From: Sclerurus mexicanus
Taxonomy: Eukaryota > Chordata > Aves > Passeriformes > Furnariidae
NCBI GenBank assembly: GCA_013396755.1
Contig: VWZF01003200.1
Location: forward strand, 1-64,000
Direction of reading: 5' to 3'
DNA: 64,000 bases
The position numbers and the translations under genes are program-made. Shown here one piece after another: positions 14,699 to 27,765 of this stretch; position 1 is the stretch's first letter, and every line of letters starts with the position of its first letter. The notes under the pieces were generated by a model, which did not search any database, was not told the DNA's origin, and saw only the letters and a list, made by a program, of their open reading frames with translations.

Positions 14699-15930
14699 TG
14701 GGACTGGGGCTTTCTCTGACGAACCTTTACCCGGATCTGCCTGGATTTTCTCCCAGGCTCTCCCATCTTTCCCACTGTGGTCAAGGAGGCTGGTCATGCA
14801 TTAGTATTAAAGACAGATCTGCACCAACACTGTTTCGGTATCTGAGCCCATTTAGTTTCAATGTGTCAGTTCAGCCTCAGACGCTCTTATATTCTGATTT
14901 AAACACTGGTTGTTTATAGTGCTTCCAAGGAAATGCTGCTAGAAAAAGACTTACTGACAATTATAAAGCGATCATTTACACTGCACAAATCATATTAAAT
15001 TCTAACAAAATAAAGTTAATTGCAAAGTATGCTTTTGGCAAAGTTCATGAGCAGCATGGCATCCATACAGATGTTCTGCTTTGGGGCAAAACCAGATAAA
15101 CACTCAGCTGTCTCCATGGTACAAGCTTGACTGAAGGTTTAACAGACTGTGTAGATGCATCCTGTATGTAATATAACCTGTGGTCAAATGAATTAATTTT
15201 ATTTAAGGAATAGCAATTTAGGATTCATATCAATATTTTCAGGGTTTTAACCTGTTTTTTTTAAATCTTGATTTGAACTTGTCTCCCATTCTCTTTCTGT
15301 AGTTTCCTGGAGTTGCAATGTCTGCACAATAGAGATTGAGGAAGAGAAAGAAAGAACTGCACTATCTGCTGTCCCATTTTGAATGGGCACTGCTTTATTC
15401 AGAAAACTGACTCTGCACGGTGCTGTCTGAAGTGAAATCAGAACCACTAGAAGTTTGTGGAGAATGTTTACAGAACAAATGAGACTGCAGTTTTGGTGCT
15501 GCAGTGAAATAGAAAGGGCATAATCTAGGAGATCAATCACTGAATAGTGATTATAATAACAGTTACTAATATTTACTAGCAGGTAAGACAGTGACCGGAC
15601 AGACATATAATTGACTTTAGCTGGGTGGGAGCTCAGTATGGTGGATAAGTACCTATGTAGGTAAGTGTGATGGATACACAAAAATACAGTGTACGTTCCT
15701 AACTAATTAAAACCTGTCTTTTGGTGTTGTATGAGCAGTAGGAATAAAATCTATGGAAGCTATTGCTCATTTTCCATTTATCAGAGGAACAGAAAACATT
15801 GGAAGACTCAAGTCACTGTTATAAAAGTTGTCTCTTCTCTTGAAAGCTGGTAAAAAGAGCTAACATAAAATGCATCACTAATTATAATTATCATGTGACT
15901 AAAAGAAAAAATAACCAGTGCTTACAAGTG

Positions 15931-15946
15931 AAAAAAAAAAAAAAAA
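15931..15946. repeat. A16 homopolymer
   Basis: An uninterrupted adenine run. No retrogene or SINE body is recognisable upstream. Confidence 0.7.
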
Positions 15947-16008
15947 GCTGCCAAAATTAAGCTACTTAATCAGGAATCAAATTGAAGGCTCCTCCAGAGC
16001 TTTGGTGA

Positions 16009-16172
16009 ATTTTTTTTTTGTTTGGGGTTTTTTTGTTTCTTTTTGTTTGTTTTGTTTGTCGTTTGGGGGGGGGGGGCTTTGTTGGGGTTTTTTGTGTGGG
16101 GTTTTTTTGTGTGTTTTTTTTTGTTTGGTTTGGTTTATTTGGTATTTTTGTTGTTGTGTTTTTTTTTTCTAT
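16009..16172. repeat. G/T-rich low-complexity tract with G12 run
   Basis: About 160 bp made almost only of T and G on the plus strand, including twelve consecutive G at 16065-16076 and several GGGG and GGG runs separated by T-runs. It could form a G-quadruplex. The open frames across it are Phe/Leu/Val/Gly-rich artefacts of composition. Confidence 0.8.
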
Positions 16173-16239
16173 TTATTTACAGTAGTAGGCTTACAGACTT
16201 CTGTTTGCACGAGTGAAGACTTACTTTTAGCTTAATATC

Positions 16240-19200
16240 ACTAATACAGTCCTAAATATCAGAAAAACAGAAGACAGTCAATCCGGGGAAACTAACTCCA
16301 TGGGACTTCACTGATTTTTTGAAATTACAGTGAGAAATTTGGCAACATTGGTTAAAGCTGTTGGTAGGTTTGAGCTAAGAAGAGAAATAGTCTCTAGAGC
16401 TCAGTTTCAGAGTTAAACCTTTGTACAGGCTGGCTAGTTCAAGTAACAGCATACAGCTAATATTTATATATAGTCATGCCCATTTATATAGTTATGCCCA
16501 GAGTTATCACAGCTTTTATTCTGTGTTACAACTGTTAGCTCAGCACATTTTCCAAGAGCCTATTTCACATGGAGATCTTTCTGAAAAAAACAAAAGAGCA
16601 TCCCCAAGATTGACAAAATTATTTTAATGTACATTTTGTTGTATTAGAAAGTTTATGGGTCTAAGCAAAGCAAGACAGTATTGTCTCCAACTTAGCACAA
16701 GTGTTTGATGAAGTATTGTCCATCCAGCAGTTCAGACTAAGTATTTTAAGGCAAATTAACATTTGATTCAAAAGAAAGGAACACTCATTTTTTTGCACTG
16801 TTTGAAGTAAGGAGTATGTAAAGTTGCCAATGATTTGATGAAAGCATGTTCATGGGAAGAATACATAGGAATGTATGCCTAAAGATTCATTAATAATTTG
16901 TCACGTTTTAAAATTTCATCACATGATTTCTGTTACTATTTGCTACAGCAATACAGCTATTCACATCTTGTGTCCAAGAAAGCTACAACTAACGTAATTG
17001 TTATGCTAAAAAAAAAAAAAAAAGAAGTTTATGCATACTAGGGAAAAGTGACCCAGTCAGTTTTTAAATGTTTTTTCAGCTATTGTTAATTATTAGTTTC
17101 CTCAACCCTTCATACCCTGAAATACAAAGACTTGAAATATCCTTCTTGCTAAATGAGTCTCATGAGGAATATTATTAATATAGGAAAGAAGTTGCACTAC
17201 ATTGCAAGGTGAGTTTGATCAATTGGTGGAGCAAGCACAGTCCTCTAGCCAATTTTATAGGCTAAAAGAGAGACATTTTTCTTTTAAACTTACAGACTAT
17301 AGCCTCACTGGATATCAGTGACAAGAAGTAAGTTATGAGGACATTCACAAAATGCCTAATCTTAATTAGTAGCAGAGACACCAACACATATCATATATCT
17401 TCACTGTCTGTTCACTTAGTTCTAACTTAAAAGCAATGTAAGTCTAAAGCCTGTAAAGACCTCTTATTTCATATGTAAACAATTTGAAAGAAAAATACTT
17501 GCTTCTAAAAAGGTAGGAAAATATGTTGTCTGATTAAAAGCTATTCTTCTCACCTTTTTTTCTTCTTTTCCTTTTTATTTTTTTAAATGAAATTTTCTTC
17601 CTGTTGAAGGAAAACAGATACCTAGCTCCGCACATCAAATAAAAGTATAACTTAAAAGACAGGAACAGCTACTTAGCTACTTACCCTCCCGTCAAGTTTT
17701 ATTTTACTATGTTCACATTGCTGTACTTAAAAAAATTGCTGGAAAAACTGAATTACTCTATCTGGTAGTGAGTAATGTTTGCAGAGTTTTAGCTCTCCCA
17801 TGGTCATACATTGTTTTTTGCCTGGCATTCTGGTTAAAATAAAGCTCTCCTCTAGTTTTTTCAATGCAACTTTCCATTTTTACTAGTCTTTTTAAAAGGC
17901 TTACTCTCTCAGGCAATGGATTTAACTGATTTACTCAGTATTAAACTAGGGGGGAAGAAATCCTTCTGTCCCCCAGAGCAGTGACACTTTTAATCAACTA
18001 TAGCTCATAAATTACATTTAAAACTTTCAGAGCTCAATCAATAGGATACTTTATAGTCTGTAACAAAATTATCTGGAAAGAAGTAGAAGTACAAGAGGGA
18101 TGTTACTGAGGGACCACACACATCTAGGCTCTGCATCCTGTGTCTCTTTAGGGATTAAAGTGCCAATTTTAACAATGACTGATTTGTCCCAAAACTAATG
18201 CATTTATAAGTAATGCATAGTTGGCTGATAATGGAGCATTCTATGAGGCCATAATCAATAGTAGCAAAGCATAGTAAGTTTCCTGATCTACTTTGCCCTG
18301 GTTTTGAGACTATTATTAATACTTTTTCTCATCAAACTTTAGTTAAAGACTTTTGTTCTTTGGGCAGGAGTTTTTATGGCTTTCACACTATTTCACACTA
18401 CTAAATTTATCTGAAGCAATCTCCAAGTAAGTCACAGAATACCAACGGCTTCTCAGTGCTAATTCAGTTACATATCTTCCTGAAGTTTAATTTGCATATT
18501 TAACACAGCAAACTACTCATCAAGTGTTTAATTTCTATACATAATACTGAACAGGCTCCTTCTATAAAAAGTAGCAAAAATTACCATGTTACACAGAACT
18601 TCATGTAGGACTGATACATAAGTCAAAACCAAGTTCTGTAAATTACTGCTCAAATATCCACATAACTTCAATTATACATTAGGCAACTTCCTCATAATTT
18701 CTGGAGTATGCAATAGAAAATGAGAACTTAATTGCCTCACATTAGATACTTCTTCAAAATGTGTTATCCGTTTGCATATTCCACTAATGACACAAACAGA
18801 GTGTGTATTTTTATGAAGATTTATTTGAACTTTTTCTGTACAAAAAGCACCAGAAAATTCTTATACTCTTATACTCTTATACTCTGTGCTAAGAGAACAA
18901 ATAGCAAAAAAGCATTATCTCAACCTCTTGAAGATTTAATGACAGCAGTTTTCATGAAATTATAAACAGATGCCTGCAGCTGTTGTATCAATATTCAAAT
19001 TGAACACATACTCCAGTGATACCAGGGAGTGCTGGCTAAGTGACTTTTAAGTGGTAGACTACTCAATTGCAAGTTTTCATTCAGATGAAAATGATTCTAT
19101 CAGTTCAGACAGCTTTGCCTTTTACTCCTTTCTGAGACATCTCCAGAAAACGTTGGCAAATATCTGGATGATTTCAGGTTTTGAAGACAGAAGACTAGAA

Positions 19201-22200
19201 CGCAGTGAACACACTATATGAGAGCTGTTACCAGCTCTTATAGCATACAAAGGATAAAAAAAGGGAAATAATACTGATACATTAAGACTTTGCATTAAAA
19301 CATACTTCCATTATTACTTTCAACAACTTAAATGGAAAGCTCTTGTAAAGATGGAAGACAAGAAAATTGCAATCACAGCTCAAAAATCTATTCTCTTGCC
19401 ACACTGCATATGACTTTTAGAATTATGGCTATGAGGGATCATGTTGCCACTGATTTAATTAAAATTGCTAATGATTTTACTTTAAAGAAGGAAGGGAGAA
19501 AGTTGTTTGACACAAATAGTGAAGATGACAGTAAACAAATAATATTTGACCAAATTTAATGCCAAATTGCTCTTAGTCAGTTTTAATAAACTCTCTAGGA
19601 TAGAAGTTACCATAGTCTCACTGAAATCATAAATCTCCTGAGGTATCTCCATAAGTAATGTGAAAAGTGTCACTTAGACTGCAGGTCCTATGTCTTTCTG
19701 ATGGAGAAAAGTGAACCTGTTGGTGATGTCTGTAAAAACTGTTTGTTTATTTATAGAGCTTCTTTGTTTTGTGACCAGAGAGTCAGGTGGAGTAGAATGT
19801 TGAGGAGGGGAGATGAAGGGATTTGAAACTCTAGAAACCAGTTGTCAGAATCCTGCTTGGCAACCATATTTTAACAACTAATCAAAGCCTAAATACATGA
19901 ACACACCAAAGGCTATGTCCAAGTCTTTAAAAGAGATGTTGCTGTATGGAGCCTTTGATTCCCCACTTAGGGTATAAGGAGAGCACATCTGCTAAAGTTT
20001 TCTATTATGGTTTTCTGCAGACCTGATGGATGAGTCAAGGTAAACATGATCTGGAGCTGGGTAGGCAGTTTCCAGACAAATCCTCTCTTACAGATGGAGA
20101 ATATGGTATATAATAAAATGACTATATTTATTTATAATTTATCATAATCAGAGTCCTCTGGCATGTAACCATATATGAAAATGTTGGCAATAATATATTT
20201 CTGATATTCCAGGAACAGTAATTGGATGGACAAACATAGGACTGTCTGCATGATCTTGTGCAGAAAAATACTCAGTAATTCAATTTCTATTCAAAGTTGG
20301 CAGGGCAGGAATCAGATCTGATCTACAAGGCACGATGCTGCACTGATGCATACAGATGGTAGTAATTTCCCCAAATGTGTGAAATCCTATGCTAATAAAA
20401 TCACATTATTTATGATTTCTTCACACACTGCTTCAAGACCAGTGATTTTCCAGATGAATTTAAAGCATGACCATCTGTCACTGGTCTTAAGGACATGCAC
20501 AGAGTGGAGCATCAGGTCAAAGTACAATTCAAAAAGCTAATAAGAATATTTAATATAGAATATGGTATGACAAAAGTAATGATATCATGAAACAGACATA
20601 TAGCAAGTTAAGTAACACTTAACAAGTTAAGTAACACAGGGCTTGGATTGTAAGAGTCTGAAATCTGAACCAAACCAGATAAACTCTGAACTCAGAGTTT
20701 TCTCAGGAGAAATCACATATCACATGTATAGCTACTATAGATTACTTAATGTGTTGAATATATGCTGTGTATCTAACTTGTAAGACAATGTTGTCTTTTG
20801 TATCAACCAATCACCAAGGAAATGTGCACGAAGATAAAGGTTTTTTAAATTATGTGCACAACTGATTCCAAGAAAGTGTGTTTATGTAATTACTAGACTG
20901 ATAGGCATCTTTTTAATTAATAACAAACAGGATTTTTTGTCAAGAATGAATTATGGATACTTGATATAATAGTGTTGATATAGAAAAATGCATATTTCAA
21001 AATTGTTCAGTGCAAATGAGTCCCAAACCTTACTTTCTACATTAATAAATTGAGTTTTAAAATCCAAGTTTAAAATCTTGAGAAAAGAAATTTTCTTCTG
21101 GGAAAAGAAAAAAGAAAAAAAGTCACAGATAATGTACATGTGTCTTTTTCTGAGAAACAAAAAAGTTCGTGTTCTGTGAAAACATATAATGAATTGGATC
21201 CTTTGTGATTGGTGTTCTGGCACTGTGCTAATTTTCCAAGGCAGCTGTTATGATTTATCAGACATCCAAGGATTAGGAAAGGATGTACATAAAGACTTAG
21301 AAATTTTTAAAAAACTTTTAAAAAAGAATGGACAAGCGACTTTTTAATTAGCAAGCAGAATCACATCATTATGATCCCCCACAAAAAAACCAAACTATGC
21401 AAGGAATTGTGGTGATGTAACAGAAGTCCAAGATCATACAGAGAGTCTGAGATAATTCAAGAATATAGATGAACTTGAATTTTAGTCTCCTATACTTTTT
21501 AATAGTAACATTTCCTCTATTGGACACTGAACTTGTCAGACTACAATAGAAAAAAATACATCCTTAACTGGAAAATCAGTTTCTTACAGAGCATGCATTG
21601 AGCTGCTTCTACTATCCTGATGTATCCTCCTTAATCTGCTCCCAGGAACAGACTTTTGCTCTACTAAAAGGCTGTAGATTTACTTGGAGGTGGAGGCAAG
21701 GATTTCACGTTCTTATCTGATTGCTTTTTCTTTCCTCGAATACACTCTGTACTGACTGAGAAACAGACACATTCTTTGGCTTGTGAAAGTTTATTTTACT
21801 TTTCTTTCAGTATACTTGGCTTTGTTATTTCTTCACTTACACTGAACATTGTTAGTGCAAGTATCTCTGCTACTGGTACCATCAAATAACTGAATAGTGT
21901 GCTTCAGGAAACTAATTCGGCAAAGCTATGTGACATCATCGGTCTCCAAAATATTTCTCTTTCAAGTCAAACTTTTTCTCTCTATAATCCAACTTGGTGA
22001 GGGTATTTTTCTTTGCTACCTTTAATTCAGCTTTATAATCCACTATGTATAGCCAAAGAAAACCATTTCTGTGGTCTTACTAGAATGATTTAGGCAACCT
22101 CAGAATATATGTATTATTCTTTCTCCTTAAATCCTTTCCCCCTCTCCTTTATCATTATTGTAGATCTGATGTGATGCGCAGAGCACCAAGAGAAGTTGAG

Positions 22201-22960
22201 TGGTGGATTCTATTATCTGTGATGGTCCAGTGGCCACAAAAGCAAGGAAAATAAGCAACAAACTGCTGCACGTTTCCAGAGAAGGCTTTATGGAACCACC
22301 AGAAATACAAGGGAGTACAGGCCGTGGGTTTTGTGGTCAAAGATAGGATGAATAAAGCACAGTGATTGTTAATGCCAAATTATAACACAAATATTTGGAT
22401 ATACTTCCTGATGTAATCTGGCTGATAGCAGTGAAGGTATTCAGCTTTTTATTCAAATGCTCCAATCATTTCCTAGCATTATCTCTTTATGTGATCTATA
22501 TGCTAACAAAATTCCAACCCCAAATTTTCATGAAATTATCCATTACACCTTCACCACATTCTATTAATTTTGAGCATCATGAGGCTGCTAATGCAATTGA
22601 TCCTCATGCTCTTTATGATAATATATCAGGTTTTGTAAGCAGCTGATCTGAATGATTCCACATCCCAGGATTAGAAAAGGAAGCAAGTAGGAAATCATGA
22701 TGTTACATAGTGAAATATTGATTGGAAAATTTACTGGCTTAATTCAACAGATGCTATTGTCCAAAACCATTAGGGAAAAAAGAAATAACATTAATAATTG
22801 CAAACATTATGAAGATACTTGAAGGTCAATATTTTATCAGTTTTTACTCCATTATTAGTCCTCAGAGTTGTTTTATAATAGTTATGCTGCCATACCTTCA
22901 GTCTACTACAAAGTTTTCCATTTCCTGCCTAATAAAAAATTTGAATAGCATAGAAAGTGG
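16240..22960. other. Intronic sequence, little structure
   Basis: AT-rich sequence with no gene or recognised transposon. It contains A16 at 17008-17023, a short hexamer repeat at 18860-18885 and a 15-bp direct repeat (20604-20618 and 20623-20637). Confidence 0.55.
18860..18885. repeat. Short tandem repeat, unit TTATACTC
   Basis: About three copies of the eight-base unit TTATACTC. Confidence 0.75.
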
Positions 22961-22969
22961 AAAGAAATG

Positions 22970-23055
22970 GTGGGTTGTTTTTTGTTTGTTTTTATTTGTT
23001 TGTGGGGTTTGGTTGGTTTGGTTTGTTTGTTTTTTTCTACTTTGTGTTTGTGTTG
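22970..23055. repeat. T/G-rich tract abutting a CR1 3' end
   Basis: TTTG/GGTTT-type low-complexity sequence lies directly beside the 3' end of the minus-strand CR1 that begins at about 23056. Read on the minus strand it is a CAAA-rich tail following the CR1 end, in place of the short terminal repeat normally seen there. Confidence 0.65.
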
Positions 23056-24352
23056 CAAGGGACCCACAAGGATCATCAAGTCCAAATCTTAGCCCTGCAC
23101 AGGCCCATCCCCAAGAGTCACACCATGTGCCTGAGAGTATCATCCAAATGCTTTTTGAACTCTGTCAGGCTTGGTGCTGTGACCACTTCCCTGGGGAGCC
23201 TGTTCCAGTGCCTGACCAACCTCTGGGTGAAAAACCTTTTTCTAATATCCAACCTAAACCTCCCTTGACACAACTTCAGGCTATTCCCTCCAGTCCTGTC
23301 ACAGTTCACCCCAGAGAAGAAAACAGTGACTGCCCCTCCTCTTCTCCTTATGAGGAAGTTGTAACTGCAATGAGGTGTCTCCTCAGTCTCCTCTTCTCAG
23401 GGCTGAACAGGCCAAGTGAACTCGGCCGCTCCTCAAATGGCTTCCCCTCAAGGCCCTTCACCATCTGTGTTGCCCTCCTTTGGACACTCTCTAAGAGCTT
23501 AATACCTTTCTTATATTATGATGCCAAAAACTGCACACAATAGTTAAGGTGAGGCCACCCCAGTGCAGAGCAGAGCGGGACAATCCCCTCACTCGACCGG
23601 CTGCCAATGCTTTGCCTGATGCCCCCCAGGACAGGGTTGTCCCTCCTGGCTACCAGGGCACTGCTGACTCATTCAACTTGCCATTGACCAGGACTCCCAG
23701 GTTGCTTTCCCAGCACTGCTTTCCAGCCTCTCACTCCCCAGTCTGTCTGTACATCCAGGACTGCCCCATCCCAGGTGTAGAATCCGGCACTTTCCCTTGT
23801 TGAATTTCATATGGTTGGTGATTTCCCAGTCCTCTCATTTGTCGAGGTCTCTCTGCAGGGTCTCCCTGCCTTTGAGGGCATCAACAGCACTATCACCCTC
23901 TGTGCTTGGCCCATTAACCAATTGCTCACCCACCACATGACGTGGTATTTATCCAGCTGTGTGTTGCACGTTTTGTCCAGAAGGATCCTGTGAGAGACAG
24001 TATTGAAAGTTTCACTGAAATAAAATAAAAAAATCAAATCAACTGGTTTCCCTTGATCAGTCAGGTGGGTTACTTTTTCATAAAAGGAAAACAGGTTTGA
24101 TAAGCAGGGCTTTCATCTCATGAAGATATACTAACAGTGATCAACGACTGTGTTGTCTTTCAGGTGTTTTTTTGTACATTCCAGAATAATCTTCTCCATA
24201 ACTTCACCAGGCACTGAAGTGAGATTAAAAGGTCTATAGCTTCTGGAGTCCTACTTCTTGCTCTTCTTACAAATCTGGTACAATGTTTGCCACCTTCCAG
24301 TCAGCTGGGATCTCTCCAGTTTCCCAAGATCACTCAATAATCATTGAGACAT
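23056..24352 (-). mobile_element. CR1 LINE copy A, 3' part, internally deleted RT
   Basis: A minus-strand CR1 fragment. From high to low coordinates it contains the region just before the reverse transcriptase (EVMEKIIL at about 24200), RT core segments (TVSHRILLDK, LMGQAQRVIV at about 23900-24000), the post-RT segment (DALKGRETLQRDLDK, then MKFNKGKCRILHLG at about 23780-23880) and the 3' region down to the TGGGTCCCTTGC end near 23060. The RT stretch with the conserved [YF]ADD motif is absent: the frame jumps from AQRVIV straight to DALKGR. A TGA follows in that same post-RT frame. The element is dead and 5' truncated. It shares a 301-bp block with CR1 copy B at 45661-45961, in which I see no difference. 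Confidence 0.9.
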
Positions 24353-25145
24353 GTTTAGTCTGAGAGTATCATCCAAATGCTTCTTGAACTCTGTCAGGCT
24401 TGGTGCTGTGACCACTTCCCTGGGGAGCCTGTTCCAGTGCCTGACCAACCTCTGGGTGAAAAACCTTTTTCTAATATCCATCTTAAACCTCCCTTGACAC
24501 AACTTCAGGCTATTCCCTCCAGTCCTGTCACAGTTCACCCCAGAGAAGAAAACAGTGACTGCCCCTCCTCTTCTCCTTATGAGGAAGTTGTAACTGCAAT
24601 GAGGTGTCTCCTCAGTCTCCTCTTCTCAGGGCTGAACAGGCCAAGTGAACTCGGCCGCTCCTCAAATGGCTTCCCCTCAAGGCCCTTCACCATCTGTGTT
24701 GCCCTCCTTTGGACACTCTCTAAGAGCTTAATACCTTTCTTATATTNTGTTTTTTTGTACATTCCAGAATAATCTTCTCCATAACTTCACCAGGCACTGA
24801 AGTGAGATTAAAAGGTCTATAGCTTCTGGAGTCCTACTTCTTGCTCTTCTTACAAATCTGGTACAATGTTTGCCACCTTCCAGTCAGCTGGGATCTCTCC
24901 AGTTTCCCAAGATCACTCAAAAATCATTGAGACATGTTTAGTCTGAGAGTATCATCCAAATGCTTCTTGAACTCTGTCAGGCTTGGTGCTGTGACCACTT
25001 CCCTGGGGAGCCTGTTCCAGTGCCTGACCAACCTCTGGGTGAAAAACCTTTTTCTAATATCCATCTTAAACCTCCCTTGACACAACTTCAGGCTATTCCC
25101 AGCCAGCTCTTTGAGGATTCTTGGATAAATCCCATCAGAGTCCAC
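24353..25145 (-). mobile_element. Duplicated CR1 pieces around an N
   Basis: 24361-24746 repeats 23132-23517 with three differences by eye. After the N at 24747, 24748-25100 repeats 24165-24517 at an offset of 583 bp. A short upstream CR1 piece (reading WDLSKNPQRAG-like on the minus strand) fills 25101-25145. The order of pieces does not follow the collinear order of one CR1, so this is either a local tandem duplication or an assembly join of repeat copies. Confidence 0.8.
24747..24747. other. Ambiguous base N at a duplication junction
   Basis: A single N where the second copy of a 583-bp-offset direct repeat begins. It is likely an assembly join marker. Confidence 0.8.
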
Positions 25146-25490
25146 AGAAGAGAAGACTGAGAGGGGTTCTCATTAATGCACATAAATATCTCAGAGATGA
25201 GTGCCAAGAGGATAGTGCCAGACTTTTCAGCAATGTCCTGTGACATGACAAGGACTAATGGCCATAAACCAAAACATAATAAGTTTCACCTCAGCATGAG
25301 GAAGAAGTTCTTTACATTGAGGGTGAAAGAGCATTGGAAGAGGGTGCCCAAAGAGGTCATGGAGTCTCTCTCTCTGGAGACATTCAAAACGTAACTGGAC
25401 CTTTAGGTGACCCTGCCCTGGCAGGGGTGGGTTGGAGTAGATGATCTCCAGAGGCCCTTCCAACCCTAACTATTTTGCAATTCTGTGACA
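25146..25490 (+). mobile_element. CR1 LINE 3' end, plus strand
   Basis: This copy has the layout of a CR1 3' end, starting GAGAAGACTGAGAGGGG, passing through ATGAGGAAGAAGTTCTTTAC, GCATTGGAAGAGGGTGCCC and GGAGACATTCAAAAC, and ending in TTGGAGTAGATGATCTCCAG, CCTTCCAACCCTAAC and ATTCTGTGAC. It belongs to a different CR1 subfamily from copy A and meets it head to head. Confidence 0.9.
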
Positions 25491-25936
25491 AAGAAATTGT
25501 CAAATACAGGAATTGTGTGTCTATCTTAATGCTGGAGCTCAAAGAAAGGAGATGCAGAGTCAGTCTGTTTCTGTTCACATTGCAGTGGGAAATTTGGCAA
25601 GTCACAAGGGACTATAACAGCTACAACAGAAAAAGAGAGAATAAGAGAATGATGGTGGCAGGAAAAGATACAAAACTCTTATGAAGTGGAAATATAGTAT
25701 TCTTATGTGATTTTTGTGTTTTATACACAATAGCATATAAACAGTCTGTTTTTATTTCAGAGAACAAAGCCAGAAAATAAATAAGGATACAATATAAGTA
25801 TTATGTGGTCTGTAATATAATACTAAGAAAAAAAAAGAAGAAATATCATTGGTAGGGTCAGCAAGAAGCATTTCTGTTTATAACAAAGACTACTTTTAGT
25901 GACATTTCCCAGTATTGCAATAGATGCCTTCAGCAG

Positions 25937-25996
25937 TTTTGGGTTTGGTTTTTTTTTTTTGGGGGGGGGTTGTTTTTGTTTGTTTTTTTTTTTTTA
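25937..25996. repeat. T/G-rich tract with T12-G9
   Basis: A T12 run passes directly into nine G and then T-runs. It has the same strand-asymmetric composition as the tract at 16009-16172. Confidence 0.7.
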
Positions 25997-27704
25997 GTAG
26001 GCAGATATCGATTATATTTCCCCTTAAAGACTAAGGAATCAAATGTTAAGGTGGAAGACACTTTTTTTTAGGGAAGCACCTTTTCAAAACAGAAAATGAA
26101 AATAACTGTGCTATGAGTAAAAAACTCCATGGCATAGATGAATGAAGGTATTGCCAGAACCAACAAAAATCCTAATGTCATGCTCAGTGACTAAGCCTTA
26201 TTGATTATTAGGAGTAAGCTTCACCACTGCTTATAGAATTCTCTATATTTTTGGAAAGTTGTTCATGTGAAAAATAAGATACAGCAATATGATAACAAAG
26301 TATTAATCTAGTGCTTCTCTAACTGTAACTGCAGCAGGATTTCAGTGGAGCCAGAAGAAAGAATGAAGAATGTTGCTCTTCTGAAAATGCCAAAAACATG
26401 TGATGTATTTTCACAGGTAACTGAAAATGTAGACAACTGGAGGGGATCATAAGGTCCCATTTGAAACTTCATTTTAGCAACAATAAAGCGCCAGTCTTCC
26501 CCTGCACTGAGATAATATGATAAACACAGCAAACCGAAAGCATTCGTGCAAATATCAAGTATAAAACATTAAATTCCTTCCTCAGAGAGTTCTGAGTTTT
26601 TATTAGCATTCTAGGTGTCCAAGATTTTTTTTTTAAATACTTTTAAGAGACCTTCAGCTGGATTAAGTATAATGCTGACTACTTTTCTTTATAACTGCTC
26701 ACTTAATTTTACTTTTCCAGATTTATATTTCAAGAATATTTTCATTGTTCAGCCTGCCCTATCATGCAACCTCACAAATCTGTCCTGCCTGCTGTTAAGT
26801 GATACAGCAGTAGTTTCTTTATGCTATTTGCTCCCCTTCCTTTCCTTAAATGGTATTAACTTTTTAGCATACCTATCATAGACCAAAATGTACCTTATTA
26901 ATGTACTAAATCCTCACGTGTTTGTTGGTTTACAAAAAACCTCCCAAAAGAACAAAAGAAACCAGCAGGGGTAGCACTTGAATCAGACACATTTTGGGCC
27001 AATATTTTGGATGCAAATGTTCAGCTTTGACAAAATTTATTGTTACTGTTCCTTTTAAATCTTTTTCCTCCCCAGCATCTCTGGATAAATTTTAGACCCT
27101 CAAGCATCAGCAACTGGATTATTCATGGGAAAGTTCAGGCTTTAAATCTGGGCTGACATTCTTTCCTTTATTTTCAATTGCACACAGGTTGGTCTCCAGA
27201 AATGTCAAAAAATGGGAGACTGATTCTGATCATCTAGAAATGAATTTCACATTCTCAATTCCTATATGAGTCTCTCTAAATTCATCTTTTAAGGAAGAAA
27301 TTTTTGCAGTCTGCTGCATTTCAAAGAGCAATGAATGAAAGGTCCCTTCATATTCAATTTTTTTAATGCATGGAAGTTCTTGATTTTATGCACCTTTTTT
27401 GTACATTAATATTTTTATGGGTGATTTAAAATGCTTTTATATCAAGAGCAGAATTAATGTAAATGGAGTTCCTGTAAAACTCCTATTTAAGAATCTCCAG
27501 GAACAGAGAGGGTTGTGTAGTGATTCTACAATGCTCTTAGCCAGATATTCAATGAAGTACATATATATTTAGTGGTAATACTCCCATCTTATATTTGGTG
27601 TTTGTTTTTTGGTTTTTTTTCCTATTAAAATAAGAACTCCATATTTTAAACCTCAGACAAACCCACAGTGATAAACCTTTTTCATTTTGCAATTGTGCTG
27701 TGAA

Positions 27705-27765
27705 AAACAAAAAAAAAAAAACAAAAACCCACCAAGCAAACAAAAACAACAAAAAACCCAGTAGC
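27705..27765. repeat. A/C-rich low-complexity tract
   Basis: A-runs broken by C and CCC, including several CAAAAAC and AACCC units. Confidence 0.6.

Noticed and set aside
14455..14784. Gly/Ser/Asp-rich minus-strand open frame
   Set aside because: Produced by the CCA triplet array read on the opposite strand.
15247..15681. Minus-strand 144-codon open frame
   Set aside because: No recognisable domain, no cysteine or motif pattern, and no clear splice signals. It is in EYS sense but does not resemble laminin G or EGF sequence.
22809..23543. Plus-strand 244-codon open frame, the longest in the window
   Set aside because: It runs antisense through the low-complexity tract and CR1 copy A; the translation is explained by the CR1 reverse complement.
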